Positions 15,488 through 15,765 of a DNA stretch of 15,765 nt are shown piece by piece. The notes beneath the pieces are model-generated. The model worked only from the letters and a program-made list of their open reading frames with translations, did no database searches and was not told the DNA's origin. The DNA comes from 62-47 sp049647485 (GTDB taxonomy: Bacteria; Pseudomonadota; Alphaproteobacteria; Rhizobiales; Xanthobacteraceae). Position 1 is the first letter of the stretch; every line of letters starts with the position of its first letter. The DNA lies in assembly GCA_049647485.1 (NCBI GenBank), contig JBARXT010000007.1, positions 1 to 15,765 on the forward strand, given 5' to 3'. The position numbers and the translations under genes were made by a program.

Positions 15488-15765
15488 CTACCGTATCGGT
15501 TCATGCACGGTAACCAATTTGGTTCCGTCCGGAAAAGTCGCTTCCACCTGTACGTCGTGGATCATCTCGGCGACGCCTTCCATCACTTGCTCGCGGCTCA
15601 CCACATGGGCGCCGGCTTCCATCAGGTCGGCGACCGAGCGGCCGTCGCGCGCGCCTTCCACGACGAAATCGGCAATCAGCGCGATGGCCTCGGGATGGTT
15701 CAGCTTGACGCCGCGCTCCATTCGCTTGCGTGCGACGATGGCAGCCATTGCGATGAGCAGCTTGT
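15488..15765 (-). CDS. ureA: Urease subunit gamma (start outside window)
   Basis: UreA is the small structural urease subunit. The visible 91 codons run to the window edge in an open frame: KLLIAMAAIVARKRMERGV leads into KLNHPEAIALIADFVVEGAR, DGRSVADLMEAGAHVVSRE, EMIHDVQVEATFPDGTKLV and the standard end TVHEPIR. Full-length UreA is about 100 residues, so roughly nine are missing. The ATG at 15748 inside the visible part is internal, since the conserved residues K-L-L-I-A continue upstream of it. As the first visible gene of the urease operon it is probably preceded by ureD outside the window. Confidence 0.96.
   Translation of the reverse strand, partial: KLLIAMAAIVARKRMERGVKLNHPEAIALIADFVVEGARDGRSVADLMEAGAHVVSREQVMEGVAEMIHDVQVEATFPDGTKLVTVHEPIR

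Overview
This GC-rich window reads as a chromosomal segment from an alphaproteobacterium of the Nitrobacteraceae/Bradyrhizobiaceae type (Bradyrhizobium, Rhodopseudomonas, Afipia or Nitrobacter-like). The basis is the alphaproteobacterial form of FabI, the urease gene order with a HupE/UreJ nickel permease between ureA and ureB, and two soluble class III cyclases of a kind familiar from that group. The genus cannot be fixed from sequence reading alone.

Layout. Positions 1-356 hold the 3' end of an LPS heptosyltransferase I gene (plus strand). Positions 399-1685 (minus) carry an ECF sigma factor followed by a membrane anti-sigma factor that lacks the zinc-binding motif. Positions 1936-7028 (plus) are a co-directional run: fabI (fatty acid synthesis), a histidine-phosphatase-family enzyme, aroC (chorismate synthase), then two adjacent class III adenylate cyclases that align without gaps over about 397 residues. 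A three-part alternating inverted repeat with 11-bp spacing lies just before aroC.

Positions 7029-11112 look accessory. They hold a 3'-truncated IS110-family transposase gene with its upstream non-coding arm, a DUF899 thioredoxin-like protein (minus), a divergently transcribed TPR/winged-helix regulator and a beta-propeller protein (plus). A palindrome sits between the divergent genes. A 375-nt stretch without a convincing gene follows, containing a plausible intrinsic terminator.

Positions 11113-15765 (minus) are a compact urease operon, transcribed in the order ureA (5' end outside the window), hupE/ureJ, ureB, ureC, ureE, ureF, ureG, with overlapping or nearly abutting genes. UreABC form the nickel enzyme, UreE/F/G deliver and insert nickel, and HupE/UreJ probably imports it. 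All recognisable metal-ligand and catalytic residues of UreC are present, so the enzyme should be functional.

No tRNA, rRNA or CRISPR array was seen. The observations most worth checking are the repeat before aroC, the tandem cyclase pair, the IS110 remnant with a structured upstream arm, and the divergent DUF899/regulator/propeller module.
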